Assembly: GCF_002531825.1 (NCBI RefSeq)
Contig: NZ_NWSX01000029.1
Span: 1 to 64,000, forward strand
Source: Rhizobium sp. J15
GTDB lineage: Bacteria > Pseudomonadota > Alphaproteobacteria > Rhizobiales > Rhizobiaceae
Reading direction: 5' to 3'
Length of the DNA: 64,000 nucleotides
Part shown: positions 51,759 to 61,552 of the stretch, piece after piece
Layout: the number at the start of each line of letters is the position of its first letter
Numbering within the stretch: position 1 is the first letter of the stretch
Made by a program: the position numbers and the translations under genes
The notes under the pieces: generated by a model
What the model was told of the DNA's origin: nothing
Database searches by the model: none
What the model saw: only the letters and a program-made list of their open reading frames with translations

Positions 51759-52688
51759 TCATGCGTTGGGTGTCTTATTCCTCGTGAAAAGCCCCTTGGC
51801 GAAACGGAGCGCACCGGCGAGCGCAACGACGACGAGGATGCCGGCCTTTTTGAAGAAGGCCAGGGCAAGCGCCAGCAGCCCGACTTTCGCAGCAACCTTG
51901 GCGCCCGCGCCGGCAGCGATCATTCCCGCCATGCCGTAGGCGGCCATCTTGTCGCCGTCGACATAGTCCGCATAGGCTTTCCCTTTGTCGAACTGCACGA
52001 GCTTCGTGACAGTAGGAATGACGCCCTTGATCTCGGGCAGCTGCGCGAGGCCGGCAACGAAATTGAATTGAAGAACACCCTCACGGCCGAGTACGCGCAC
52101 GGAATAGTTCAGTGTGTGCGGCACTTGCGGATCATCGCCGAACATCAGGTCGCGGGCCCAATGCAAGGCATGCGCGGATGTGTCGTAATGCGGCGGAGAA
52201 GCCCAGCCGACAAGCGTGATCTTTTGGAAACCCTGCTTCTCGCGCTCGACGTTGTTTTCCCGGATCGAATCCTTAATATTCTGTAGCAGTTCGTCGTAAT
52301 TCGTCGTTGCGGCGTCGGCATCCGAGACGTAGCCGTCGGCGCTGTATCCGACGATGGAGCCCCAGGATTCCGCGTCGGTCGGCGCATATTTCGCCGGGAA
52401 AATCATGCCGAGCGTGCCTTCGGCCGCTTCCGCCGGATTTCCCCAGATGTCGACGAGCACCTTTTTCGTATCGGCAGGATTGAGATAATAAAAGTCGGCG
52501 GGCACGTTCAGCGTCGCCTTCGCTTCGGGCAGCTTGATTGCACCCTGCTGAAAATCGAGCTTTTCCAGCAATGGCTTTTCCGCCTCGGAAAAATCGGTCC
52601 GGTTCGGAAACATCTCCTGGTAAGGGCGTGCGCCGGCTTGACCCGTGAACAAAGCGAAAAGGAGCGCCGCAGCAAAATATCGTTTCAA
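51759..52688 (-). CDS. DUF2167 membrane protein
   Basis: 309 residues if it starts at TTG 52688: GGGGGAT lies about 6 bases upstream and the chain then opens with a signal peptide (LKRYFAAALLFALFTGQAGA). The body contains the DUF2167 core (YLNPADTKKVLVDIWGNP; LVGWASPPHYDTSAHALHWA) and two to three C-terminal transmembrane helices (e.g. MAGMIAAGAGAKVAAKVGLL). DUF2167 proteins are envelope proteins of unknown function. Confidence 0.82.
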   Translation of the reverse strand: MKRYFAAALLFALFTGQAGARPYQEMFPNRTDFSEAEKPLLEKLDFQQGAIKLPEAKATLNVPADFYYLNPADTKKVLVDIWGNPAEAAEGTLGMIFPAKYAPTDAESWGSIVGYSADGYVSDADAATTNYDELLQNIKDSIRENNVEREKQGFQKITLVGWASPPHYDTSAHALHWARDLMFGDDPQVPHTLNYSVRVLGREGVLQFNFVAGLAQLPEIKGVIPTVTKLVQFDKGKAYADYVDGDKMAAYGMAGMIAAGAGAKVAAKVGLLALALAFFKKAGILVVVALAGALRFAKGLFTRNKTPNA

Positions 52689-52763
52689 AATTCTATCCCC
52701 CGTTGCGTTTCCGAACCTATTCAGATCGGCCAAAAAATCAACGCAGGGCTGAAACGATTGCGC

Positions 52764-53378
52764 TTAAAACTTCAGGTGTGGCGATTCCATCGCCTCGGCC
52801 AGCATGACGGCATAATCGGTCTTCGGAACGTCGATCGCCCCGAATGTCTTCAAATGCTCGGTGGTGAACTGCGTGTCGAGCAGTGTGAAGCCTTTTTCCC
52901 GCAATCGGCCGACCAGATGCACGAGGCAGATCTTCGAGGCGTCCGTCCGGCGTGAAAACATGCTTTCGCCGAAGAAGGCCGAGCCGAGCGAGACGCCGTA
53001 AAGGCCGCCGACCAGTCCGTCACCGTCCCAGGCTTCGACGGTATGGGCATGGCCCATGTCGAAGAGCGTCGAATAGAGCGATCTGATCGTGCTGTTGATC
53101 CAGGTGCTCGGGCGGCCGGATGTTTCCTCCGCGCAAGCCGCGATCACCGAATCGAAATCGTGATCGAAACGGATTTCGAAAGGCTGCCGGCGCACCGTCT
53201 TGGCGAGGCTCTTCGACACATGGAAACGATCGAGCGGCAGCACGCCGCGCATCTCCGGTTCGACCCAGAAGATCTCCGGGTCGTCGGCGGATTCGGCCAT
53301 CGGGAAGAGGCCGATGGAATAGGCGCGCAGGAGGATTTCAGGGGTAATGCCTGGTGACTTCCTGCGCGGTCCTGCCAT
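52764..53378 (-). CDS. aat: Leucyl/phenylalanyl-tRNA-protein transferase
   Basis: 204 residues from ATG 53378 (AGGACAGGA upstream, overlapping the end of accC's trailer). It adds Leu or Phe to N-terminal Arg/Lys of proteins, making them ClpS/ClpAP substrates. Signatures are LLRAYSIGLFPMAES, WVEPEMRGVLPLDRFHVS, HAHTVEAWD and FGESMFSR. Last gene of the aroQ-accB-accC-aat group. Confidence 0.94.
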   Translation of the reverse strand: MAGPRRKSPGITPEILLRAYSIGLFPMAESADDPEIFWVEPEMRGVLPLDRFHVSKSLAKTVRRQPFEIRFDHDFDSVIAACAEETSGRPSTWINSTIRSLYSTLFDMGHAHTVEAWDGDGLVGGLYGVSLGSAFFGESMFSRRTDASKICLVHLVGRLREKGFTLLDTQFTTEHLKTFGAIDVPKTDYAVMLAEAMESPHLKF

Positions 53379-53385
53379 TCCTGTC

Positions 53386-54735
53386 CTATGCCGCCGGCGT
53401 GTTGGCGAGATGGTGCTCCAGCCAATGGATATCATAGTCGCCGTTGGCGATATCCTGGTTGGAGACGAGTTCCTGGAACAGCGGCAGCGTCGTCTTGATG
53501 CCGTCGACGACGAATTCGTCGAGCGCGCGGCGCAGGCGCATCATGCATTCGACGCGGGTGCGGCCGTGCACGATCAACTTGCCGATCAGGCTGTCGTAAT
53601 AGGGCGGGATCTTGTAGCCCTGATAGGCGCCGGAATCGATGCGCACGCCGAGGCCGCCCGGCGCGTGGAAATGCGTGATCGTGCCGGGCGAGGGCACGAA
53701 AGTGCGCGGATCCTCGGCATTGATGCGGCATTCGATGGCATGGCCGGAAAAATGGATCTCGTCCTGCGTTACTGACAGGCCGCCGCCGGAAGCGACGCGG
53801 ATCTGCTCGTGCACGAGGTCGATGCCGGTGATCGCTTCCGTGATCGGATGCTCCACCTGCAGACGGGTGTTCATTTCGATGAAATAGAACTCGCTGTTTT
53901 CATAGAGGAATTCGATCGTGCCGGCGCCGCGATATTTCAGCTTCTTCATGGCGTCGGCGCAGATCTGGCCGATCTTCATGCGCTGTTCGACATTGAGCGC
54001 CGGCGAATTCGCCTCTTCCCAGACTTTCTGGTGGCGGCGCTGCAGCGAGCAGTCACGCTCGCCGAGATGGATGGCGTTGCCTTCGCCGTCGCCGAACACC
54101 TGGATCTCGATGTGGCGCGGCTTGCCGAGATATTTTTCCATATAGACGGCATCGTTGCCGAAGGCGGCCGCCGCTTCCGTGCGCGCCGTCGACCAGGCTT
54201 CGATCAGGTCGGCCTCGCGTTTGGCGACCTTCATGCCGCGTCCGCCGCCGCCGGCCGTCGCCTTGATCAGCACGGGATAGCCGATTTCGGCGGCTGTCCT
54301 CAACGCATCCTCTTCCGTCTTCACTTCGCCGTCCGAGCCCGGAACCACGGGGATGCCGAGTTCGAGAGCCGTCGTCTTGGCGGTGATCTTGTCGCCCATG
54401 ATGCGGATGTGCTCCGCCGTCGGGCCGATGAAGGTGATGCCATGGGCCTCGAGGATATCGGCGAACTTGGCATTCTCCGACAGAAAGCCATAGCCCGGAT
54501 GCACGGCGTCGGCGCCGGTGATCTCGCAGGCCGCAACGATCTGGTGAATGTTGAGATAGCTCTCGCGCGAGGAAGGCGGGCCGATGCAGACACTTTCGTC
54601 GGCAAGGCGCACATGCATGGCATCGGCGTCGGCGGTGGAATGAACCACGACGCAGGCGATGCCGAGTTCCTTGCAGGCCCGGAGCACGCGAAGGGCGATT
54701 TCCCCGCGATTGGCGATGAGGATTTTCGAAATCAT
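53386..54735 (-). CDS. accC: Acetyl-CoA carboxylase, biotin carboxylase subunit
   Basis: 449 residues from ATG 54735 (MISKILIANRGEIALR), exactly the E. coli AccC length; an ATG 6 bases upstream is possible. ATP-grasp features: KATAGGGGRGMKVA, FGDGEGNAIHLGERDCSLQRR and FIEMNTRLQVEHPITE. It carboxylates the biotin on AccB, the first step of fatty acid synthesis. 10 bases separate it from accB; accA/accD are not in the window. Confidence 0.96.
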   Translation of the reverse strand: MISKILIANRGEIALRVLRACKELGIACVVVHSTADADAMHVRLADESVCIGPPSSRESYLNIHQIVAACEITGADAVHPGYGFLSENAKFADILEAHGITFIGPTAEHIRIMGDKITAKTTALELGIPVVPGSDGEVKTEEDALRTAAEIGYPVLIKATAGGGGRGMKVAKREADLIEAWSTARTEAAAAFGNDAVYMEKYLGKPRHIEIQVFGDGEGNAIHLGERDCSLQRRHQKVWEEANSPALNVEQRMKIGQICADAMKKLKYRGAGTIEFLYENSEFYFIEMNTRLQVEHPITEAITGIDLVHEQIRVASGGGLSVTQDEIHFSGHAIECRINAEDPRTFVPSPGTITHFHAPGGLGVRIDSGAYQGYKIPPYYDSLIGKLIVHGRTRVECMMRLRRALDEFVVDGIKTTLPLFQELVSNQDIANGDYDIHWLEHHLANTPAA

Positions 54736-54745
54736 GGGCATCGGC

Positions 54746-55222
54746 CTATTCGATGACGACGAGGGCTTGGCCGTATTCGACGGGATGTCCGTCATCGACG
54801 AGGATCTCGGTCACCTTGCCGGATTTCGGCGAAGGGATCTGGTTCATGGTCTTCATCGCTTCGATGATGATGAGCGTCTGGCCTTCCTTGACGGTCGCGC
54901 CGATCTCGATGAAGGGACGCGCGCCCGGAGCCGGCGCCATGTAGACGGTGCCGACCATCGGCGCATTGACCACATTGGCCGGGTTGCGGCCGGGCGCTGC
55001 GGCCGGGGCGGCGGCTGCTGCCGGGGCGGCTGCTACGGCTGCGGGCGCGGCAAAGGCAGGTGCTGCGATCGGCGCCTGGACGTATTGCATCGCACCGGCG
55101 CGCGAAACGCGGATGCGCAGGTCGTCCTGCTCGACCTCGATTTCGGTCAGATCCGTGTCGTTGAGGATGTTGGCGAGATCGCGGATCAGTGCCTGATCGA
55201 TACCCGATTTCTTTTCAGCCAT
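54746..55222 (-). CDS. accB: Acetyl-CoA carboxylase, biotin carboxyl carrier protein
   Basis: 158 residues from ATG 55222. The biotin domain carries EAMKTMNQI with the acceptor lysine K124; position +1 is Thr where E. coli has Met (EAMKMMNQI). An Ala/Pro-rich flexible linker (about 50-80) precedes it, followed by the thumb-containing GTVYMAPAPGARPFIEIG. Cotranscribed with accC and preceded by aroQ. Confidence 0.95.
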   Translation of the reverse strand: MAEKKSGIDQALIRDLANILNDTDLTEIEVEQDDLRIRVSRAGAMQYVQAPIAAPAFAAPAAVAAAPAAAAAPAAAPGRNPANVVNAPMVGTVYMAPAPGARPFIEIGATVKEGQTLIIIEAMKTMNQIPSPKSGKVTEILVDDGHPVEYGQALVVIE

Positions 55223-55242
55223 GGTGTTGCCCTGTCTTCTTC

Positions 55243-55680
55243 TTATGCCGTGATGTTCTTCAGCGCGTGGAGCGCCAGGATGTAGCTGTAAGGCCCGAAG
55301 CCGCAGATCACGCCCTTGCATGCCGGCGCGATCATCGACTTGTGGCGGAATTCTTCCCGTGCATGGACGTTCGATATGTGGAGCTCGACGACGGGAATGG
55401 AAATAGCGCGGATCGCATCATGCAGCGCAACCGATGTATGCGTGTAGGCGCCCGCATTGATGGCAACCCCGGCGGCCTTTTCGTCCGCCTCATGAAACCA
55501 GTCCACAAGCGTGCCTTCGTGGTTGCTCTGGCGGAAGTCGATATCGAAGCCGAGTTCACGGCCGGCGGCCTTGCAGTCCGCCTCGATGTCCTTGAGCGTC
55601 TTGCCGCCATAAATGCCGGGCTCTCTTTTACCCAGCATGTTCAGGTTGGGACCGTTCAGGACAAAAATCGTTTGCGTCAT
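55243..55680 (-). CDS. aroQ: Type II 3-dehydroquinate dehydratase
   Basis: 145 residues from ATG 55680 (MTQTIFVLNGPNLNMLG). Type II signature residues are the Tyr in REPGIYG, NAGAYTHTSVAL, and the His in VELHISNVHAREEFRH. It makes 3-dehydroshikimate in the shikimate pathway. accB starts 20 bases downstream; the order aroQ-accB-accC is conserved widely. Confidence 0.95.
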   Translation of the reverse strand: MTQTIFVLNGPNLNMLGKREPGIYGGKTLKDIEADCKAAGRELGFDIDFRQSNHEGTLVDWFHEADEKAAGVAINAGAYTHTSVALHDAIRAISIPVVELHISNVHAREEFRHKSMIAPACKGVICGFGPYSYILALHALKNITA

Positions 55681-55841
55681 CGAATGTTCCGTAAAATGCA
55701 CGACGGCAACCTATAGACTCCGCGAAGGCCGAATGAAAGCCCTTACGGCTTGGCCGGCAGGAATCGCGCCACATTTGTCCACATGGCTGAAACGCTTCGA
55801 TTTTGGCGATTTGATGAGAGGCCGGCCGGCGGCCCGCCCGT

Positions 55842-56600
55842 TCAGCAGGCGGTCTTGCCGCAACTGCGCATGTTCTTGACCTTGGTTTCGAGATCGTCGA
55901 GCCCGACTGCACCCGGCACGAGTTCGGTGCCGATCACATAGGAGGGCGTGCCGCTGATGCCGAGGCTGGAGGCGAGCTGGTAGGTCGCCTGAACGATTTC
56001 GTCATTCGGGCTCTTCGCCATCTCGGCGCGGAGCTTCTCTTGGCTGACGCCGAGAGAGCCCGCGACCGCGATCGCACTGTCTTCCGAGGCGCGGCCCTCG
56101 CTGCTGAGAAGGGCGACGTGGAAATCGGCGTATTTTTCAGGCGCCAGTTTGCGGAAGGCATCCGCCACCTTGTGGGCGGCGACCGAATCCGGCCCCAGGA
56201 TCGGGAATTCCTTGAGTACGAAGCGGACATTCTTGTCCTTCTTCAGCATCGCCTGCATGTCGGGAAGTGCATGACGGCAATAGCTGCAGTTATAATCGAA
56301 GAATTCGACGACGGTGACATCGCCCTTCGGATTGCCGAGGATTACATCGTTCTTCGATTCGAAGATGTCGGCGCTGTTCTCCTCGATCGCCATGTTGGCC
56401 TTCACCAGCCGCGCGGCTTCCTGCTTCTTCTGCAGCGCCTCCTGGACATCGAGCATGATCTCCGGATTCTCGATCAGATAATGCTTGATGAATTCGCCGA
56501 ATTCCTTCTTCTGCTGGTCGTCGAGCGCTGCTGCCGGAAAGGGAAGGGCGATCGATGCGGCAAGCGCCAGTGCGGTGAAGGTTTTCGGGAAGAAGGCCAT
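55842..56600 (-). CDS. DsbA-family thiol-disulfide oxidoreductase
   Basis: 252 residues. A signal peptide (ending PAAALDD, about residue 25) directs it to the periplasm. An N-terminal helical region (about 27-75, KKEFGEFIKHYLIENPEIML) resembles the oligomerisation arm of ScsC/Com1-type proteins. The thioredoxin-fold part has the active site C105-S-Y-C108 and the cis-Pro loop GISGTPSYVIG. Two extra cysteines close the chain (RSCGKTAC). It may form or isomerise disulfides; which is not clear. Confidence 0.9.
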   Translation of the reverse strand: MAFFPKTFTALALAASIALPFPAAALDDQQKKEFGEFIKHYLIENPEIMLDVQEALQKKQEAARLVKANMAIEENSADIFESKNDVILGNPKGDVTVVEFFDYNCSYCRHALPDMQAMLKKDKNVRFVLKEFPILGPDSVAAHKVADAFRKLAPEKYADFHVALLSSEGRASEDSAIAVAGSLGVSQEKLRAEMAKSPNDEIVQATYQLASSLGISGTPSYVIGTELVPGAVGLDDLETKVKNMRSCGKTAC

Positions 56601-56810
56601 GATATCCTCGTCATCGGCGGTATGTTCGTCTCCTGATCGAGAAGACCGTCGCCGGGTTAATGGACTTGAATGCGTCGCGTCAAGGTACGGTGCGTTCGGT
56701 TCTGCTCAAACAGGAATTTTCATCCGCGCGACGCTATCGCGGGATTGTGATGAGCCGATTATTGCGGCAATTGTCGGGCCGTCATTGAAGAAGCCGAGCG
56801 AGAAACGATC

Positions 56811-57968
56811 TTGTTTTCCATATCGAAACGCAGCGAAGTCGAACCCTTTCACGCCATGGACGTATTGGCGGAGGCGACGAAGCGGCGTGCTGGCGGGCAT
56901 CCCGTCATCTCCATGGCAGTCGGCCAACCCTCCCATCCCGCGCCTGAGGCTGCTCTCAAAGCTGCGCGCGAAGCGCTTGCCGAAGGGCGGATCGGCTATA
57001 CGGACGCGCTGGGAACGGCGCGGCTGAAATCGGCGCTTTCCCTCCACTACAAGGATCGGCACGGCCTCGAGATCGATCCGGCGCGTATCGCGGTCACGAC
57101 AGGTTCCTCGGCCGGTTTCAATCTCGCCTTCCTGTCGCTCTTCGACGCCGGCGATTCGGTGGCGATCGCAAGGCCCGGCTATCCCGCCTATCGCAATATC
57201 CTTGGCGCTCTGGGTTTGAAGGTTGTCGAAGTGCCGGTAACGGCCGAGACCCACTTCACGCTCACCCCCGAAAGCCTCGAGGCGGCGCAGAGAGAAAGCG
57301 GTGTGAGGCTGAAAGGCGTGCTGCTCGCCAGCCCCGCCAATCCGACCGGCACGGTGACCGGTCGCGACGGGCTGAAAGCGCTTGCGGATTACTGCGCGGC
57401 CAACTCCATCGCCTTCATCTCCGATGAAATCTACCATGGGCTGACTTTCGCCGGAGAGGAGGCGAGCGCCCTCGAACTGACGGACGAGGCGATCGTCATC
57501 AACTCCTTCTCGAAATATTATTGCATGACCGGCTGGCGAATCGGCTGGATGGTGCTGCCGGAACGCCTGGTCCGGCCGATCGAGCGCGTGGCGCAGAGCC
57601 TTTATATCTCGCCGCCCGAACTTTCCCAGATCGCCGCCACTGCCGCTCTCGGCGCGCATCAAGAGCTCGATGGCGTCAAGGCAAGTTATGCCGCAAACCG
57701 AAACCTGCTGCTCGACTGCCTGCCGCAGATCGGCCTGGCGCCTGCTTCACCGATGGACGGCGCCTTCTATGCCTATGTCGATATTTCCAGATTCACCAAT
57801 GACAGCATGGGCTTTGCCAAACGCATGCTCGCTGAAATCAATGTCGCCGCAACGCCGGGCCTGGATTTCGATCCGTTGGAAGGACATCGCACGTTGCGTT
57901 TGTCTTACGCGGGCTCGCAAACAGAGATCGCCGAAGCGGTGGAGCGAATAGCAGCCTGGTTGAAGTAG
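56811..57968 (+). CDS. PLP-dependent class I/II aminotransferase
   Basis: 385 residues beginning at TTG 56811, as no nearby ATG keeps the first helix; the ribosome site is weak. Fold type I signatures: SMAVGQPSHPAP, LASPANPTGTVTG, and the PLP lysine in INSFSKYYCMTGWRIGW. The nearest familiar group is the aspartate aminotransferase/AlaT-like set; substrate undetermined. Different from the aminotransferase at 62190. Confidence 0.88.
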   Translation: MFSISKRSEVEPFHAMDVLAEATKRRAGGHPVISMAVGQPSHPAPEAALKAAREALAEGRIGYTDALGTARLKSALSLHYKDRHGLEIDPARIAVTTGSSAGFNLAFLSLFDAGDSVAIARPGYPAYRNILGALGLKVVEVPVTAETHFTLTPESLEAAQRESGVRLKGVLLASPANPTGTVTGRDGLKALADYCAANSIAFISDEIYHGLTFAGEEASALELTDEAIVINSFSKYYCMTGWRIGWMVLPERLVRPIERVAQSLYISPPELSQIAATAALGAHQELDGVKASYAANRNLLLDCLPQIGLAPASPMDGAFYAYVDISRFTNDSMGFAKRMLAEINVAATPGLDFDPLEGHRTLRLSYAGSQTEIAEAVERIAAWLK

Positions 57969-58004
57969 CGCTCAGGCGTAAGGGGCTGCTTGCCCTCCTG
58001 GCGG

Positions 58005-59348
58005 TCAGCTACGTGACGAAAACAACGAGGCGAGCGTCGAGCCTGGCTTGTTGTTCAGCCGCGGCACGACCACGAGCTGCTTGATATCACCGCGCTTGAA
58101 GGCGGCCAGAAAGCGCTTGTAATCCTTGAAGGATACGCAGCCGTTGGAATCGCCGTTCTTGCCGAGCATATAGGTGTGGGCAAGCAGGCCGACGCGATCG
58201 AAGATGGCGTCCGAGCCCTCGACCGGCGTCAGCCGGATCGCTTCGACGCCATGGAAAAGGCTCTCGCGCATGGTGAGGACATAGGTGTGCGGCGGCGTCG
58301 GTCCACGCATCTTCTTGTCGGCGAAGCGCGGCTTGTCGCGCATCTTGCCAAGTCCGGAATGGGCTTCCAGCCGTTCGCCGTTCGGCAGATAGACGGTGCT
58401 GTTTTCGATATCGTAGATCGCGACACCTGCGCGCAGTTTCGGCGAGAAGAGCGGCTTGTCGTAGCGTGGTACGGCATCGTCCTCGTCATCTTCGACCGGC
58501 GCGTTCGGCTGGGCATAGGCAAGCGCAGGTTCGGCAGAGCGCTGAGCACCCTTGACGGCCGGCGCCGGTTTGCCGACAAGTCCATCAGGACGCGCCATCG
58601 GCAGCGGCACCGAACCTGCGTCCGGCGCGAGCACGAGATCGAATGGCTGTTGCTCTTCGGCCTCGGCGACGACGACCGGCGCTGGTTTTTCCTGCGGCTC
58701 TGACACCGTCTTGGTGGAGAGTGCCGCCGGCTCGACAGGTGCCGGCGCAATCTGCTTCGGTCCCGCATCGGCAAGTGCGAGCAGGGAAGGAAGTTCGACG
58801 GCTGCGACAGTTTCCTTGGAAGGAATGATGATGCGGTCTTCGTTTTCCGCGTCAGTCTCGACCTGCGCAACCTCCGGCGAGGAGGTGACGATATCGTCCT
58901 TAGCGAATTTGGCGGTATCGGAGGGCGCGGCGGCAATGGCGACGGCCGGTTCGCCAGCTGCGACGAGCCGATTGTTCTTCGCAAGCGCCAGCGACGCCGT
59001 CGCGGCAGCATTGGTCCTTTTTGCATGCGAATGGATGAGATCGGCCGTGAGGGCGACGACCGGCCTGGCGTCGAAGGCCGCCAGGCGATCGGCTTTGCCC
59101 ACATGGATCAATCGTTCGGGCTTCGTGGCCGGCTTGGGCTTCGGCGCTGATACAAGTTGTGTAAAGCTGTCGGACGGAGAGGCCGGCACGCTCATCGAAT
59201 GCATCGTCGCAAAGGTCGCGATCAGCCATGTGGAGGTCAGAAGTCCGGCGCCGACGACACCGTAAAGAAAACCGCGAGATCTGCGCGAACGCAGAGCAGA
59301 TCCGCTAAGAGGGGTGACGTTATCCAACGTCCCGACCGCAAACGCCAT
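58005..59348 (-). CDS. DUF2778 (Tlde1-like) L,D-transpeptidase-fold protein
   Basis: 447 residues from ATG 59348. A short cytoplasmic N terminus, a transmembrane helix (GFLYGVVGAGLLTSTWLIATF), a long Ala/Pro/Glu-rich linker, and a C-terminal catalytic-like domain (about 330-447) with HTYMLGKNGDSNGCVSFKDY, where His and Cys match the YkuD-type active site. DUF2778 includes the Salmonella peptidoglycan-targeting effector Tlde1, but this chromosomal, membrane-anchored form is more likely a cell-wall enzyme. No T6SS genes nearby. Confidence 0.82.
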   Translation of the reverse strand: MAFAVGTLDNVTPLSGSALRSRRSRGFLYGVVGAGLLTSTWLIATFATMHSMSVPASPSDSFTQLVSAPKPKPATKPERLIHVGKADRLAAFDARPVVALTADLIHSHAKRTNAAATASLALAKNNRLVAAGEPAVAIAAAPSDTAKFAKDDIVTSSPEVAQVETDAENEDRIIIPSKETVAAVELPSLLALADAGPKQIAPAPVEPAALSTKTVSEPQEKPAPVVVAEAEEQQPFDLVLAPDAGSVPLPMARPDGLVGKPAPAVKGAQRSAEPALAYAQPNAPVEDDEDDAVPRYDKPLFSPKLRAGVAIYDIENSTVYLPNGERLEAHSGLGKMRDKPRFADKKMRGPTPPHTYVLTMRESLFHGVEAIRLTPVEGSDAIFDRVGLLAHTYMLGKNGDSNGCVSFKDYKRFLAAFKRGDIKQLVVVPRLNNKPGSTLASLFSSRS

Positions 59349-59437
59349 ACTACACTCGTCTTTCAAACTCGCTACGCAGGCCGGCGGCACTGACTGACTA
59401 AACTTCGCCGGGGCCGGTAAAGGCGCAAATGGGCCGA

Positions 59438-59450
59438 ATTTGGACCAAAT
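59438..59450. promoter_or_regulatory. Palindromic operator-like site upstream of the DUF2778 gene
   Basis: Perfect odd palindrome ATTTGGACCAAAT, 90 bases before the ATG at 59348. It could be a regulator site; nothing else supports it. Confidence 0.25.
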
Positions 59451-59554
59451 GCGACTTACCGACTGTTTCGCAAGGATGACGAATTATGGTTTCTAATTTG
59501 TTTACGCGCCGCCGCTGTTTTTCTCAGCGTCTCAAAAAGAGATAGATGGCCTTT

Positions 59555-61447
59555 TCAGGCGCGTTCCATCACGTAGCTTCCCGGGGCTTCCTCGATCGCG
59601 TTCAGCGCATCGCCGCCGGGTTTGCGCGCGGGCACGCGTCTGCTGTCTTGCGTCTCGATCCAGGCCTGCCAATGCGGCCACCACGATCCCGGCGTCTCCG
59701 TCGCCTGCTCGAGCCAGGTCTCATATTCTCCCTTGGCTGGGCCGCCCGTCCAGTATTGGTACTTCTTCTTATCGGGCGGATTGACGACGCCGGCGATATG
59801 TCCCGAGCCGGTGATGACGAATTCCACCTTGCCGCCGAAGAACTGGCTGCCAAGGAAGACGGACTTGGCGGGGGCGATGTGATCCTCGCGGGTGGCGAGA
59901 TTGTAGATCGGGATTTTCACGTCCTTCAGCGACACGGATTTGCCGTCGAGGATCATCTCATTCTGTGTCAGCGCGTTCCTGAGATAGCAGTTGCGCAGGT
60001 AGAAGGCATGATTTGCCGCCGCCATGCGGGTCGAATCGGCGTTCCAGAACAAGAGATCGAAGGGCAGGGGTTCCTGGCCCTTGAGGTAGTTGTTGACGAA
60101 GTAAGGCCAGATCAGCTCGGAAGCGCGCAGCATGTTGAAGGCCATCGACATCTTGGTGCCGTCGAGATAGCCGGTTGCCTGCATGTGCTCCTCAAGTGCT
60201 GCAAGCTGCTCCTCGTCGACGAAAACCTTGAGGTCGCCGGCATGGGTGAAATCGACCTGGGTGGTGAAGAGCGTGGCGGTCTTGATGCGCTTGTTTTTCT
60301 CTTTGGCATGCAGCGCCAGCGTCGCCGCCAAAAGCGTGCCGCCGACGCAATAGCCGACGGCATTGACTTCCTTCTCGCCCGTCGCCTTCTCGATCGTCGC
60401 CAGCGCGAAATCGATGCCTTCGCGTGCATAGGCGCCCCAGTCCTTCTCGGCGTGGCGCGCATCCGGGTTCACCCAGGAAATGACGAAGACGCTCTGGCCC
60501 TGGTCGACGCACCATTTGATGAAGGATTTCTGCGGGTTGAGATCGAGAATGTAGAATTTGTTGATCCAGGGCGGGCAGATCAGCAGCGGCCGCTTCAGCA
60601 CGGTTTCCGTCGACGCCTCGTATTGGATGATCTGGCAGATGTCGTTCTGGGCGATCACCTTGCCGGGTGTCAGCGCCATGTCGCGGCCGACGGCGAATTT
60701 CGTCATGTCGGTCTGGCGGATGCGCAGATCGCCGTTTCCGGCGGCGATGTCCTCGGCGAGCATCTTCATGCCCCGTACCAGGTTTTCGCCGCTGGTCGCG
60801 ATCGTCTCGCGATAGAGCTGCGGATTGGTGGCGACGAAATTGGTCGGTGAAAGCGCTGCCGTGATCTGCTTCACATAGAAGCCGGCCTTATGTTTGGTGT
60901 GCTCGTCGAGGCCGTCTGTCTCCGACACCATCTTCTCGGCCCAATCGGTCGTGACGAAATAGGCCTGGCGCAGAAAATCGAAGAACGGGTTCTTCTGCCA
61001 GTCTTCATCCGCGAAGCGTTTGTCCTTGCGGATGTCGGGCTCAGACGGCGAGGGCTCGCCCTGCATGCGCTGCATCGAGCGCATCCAGATGCCGAAGAAC
61101 GAGGACATCAGCTGCGTCTGCGCCTCCAGGGTGCGGCGCGGATCGGAAATCCAGTATTCGGTGACCTTGGAGAGTGTTTTGACCATGTCGGTCATCGGAT
61201 CGACGACGGTGTCGCTGATCTCGCCGCGCTCGCGCGGCGCAAGCCATGCCGAGGCGGCTTTCCCGAGATTTTCGAGCGCCCGGGCGAAATTCATCGTCAT
61301 GGCCTCTGGATCCTTCAACAGATAAGGATCGAGATCGGTCGCGTCGAAACCGGCTTTGCCGCCATTCTTCTGGCCGCCATTCTCTTGCTTGCTGTCGGTC
61401 ACCATTTCCTCCGGCGGCAGCACTCTTTTTATCCGTTTGTTGTACAT
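59555..61447 (-). CDS. phaC: Class I poly(3-hydroxyalkanoate) synthase
   Basis: 630 residues from ATG 61447 (MYNKRIKRVLPPEEM), the start used for R. etli PhaC as I recall it. The alpha/beta-hydrolase domain has the lipase-like box G-Y-C367-V-G-G with the nucleophilic cysteine, an Asp in YNLATREDHIAP and a His in VITGSGHIAG. It polymerises hydroxyacyl-CoA into PHB granules. phaA/phaB are not alongside, which is usual in Rhizobium. Transcribed divergently from a small lipoprotein gene. Confidence 0.95.
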   Translation of the reverse strand: MYNKRIKRVLPPEEMVTDSKQENGGQKNGGKAGFDATDLDPYLLKDPEAMTMNFARALENLGKAASAWLAPRERGEISDTVVDPMTDMVKTLSKVTEYWISDPRRTLEAQTQLMSSFFGIWMRSMQRMQGEPSPSEPDIRKDKRFADEDWQKNPFFDFLRQAYFVTTDWAEKMVSETDGLDEHTKHKAGFYVKQITAALSPTNFVATNPQLYRETIATSGENLVRGMKMLAEDIAAGNGDLRIRQTDMTKFAVGRDMALTPGKVIAQNDICQIIQYEASTETVLKRPLLICPPWINKFYILDLNPQKSFIKWCVDQGQSVFVISWVNPDARHAEKDWGAYAREGIDFALATIEKATGEKEVNAVGYCVGGTLLAATLALHAKEKNKRIKTATLFTTQVDFTHAGDLKVFVDEEQLAALEEHMQATGYLDGTKMSMAFNMLRASELIWPYFVNNYLKGQEPLPFDLLFWNADSTRMAAANHAFYLRNCYLRNALTQNEMILDGKSVSLKDVKIPIYNLATREDHIAPAKSVFLGSQFFGGKVEFVITGSGHIAGVVNPPDKKKYQYWTGGPAKGEYETWLEQATETPGSWWPHWQAWIETQDSRRVPARKPGGDALNAIEEAPGSYVMERA

Positions 61448-61552
61448 CGTGACCGAACGAGAAAACAAGTTCCACCCGCATCGGCTCGTGCTATTGCTTT
61501 GTGGCTGCGACAAATTTAACAGTCGAAGCAGTCAGAACTGGATTTTTGAGGC

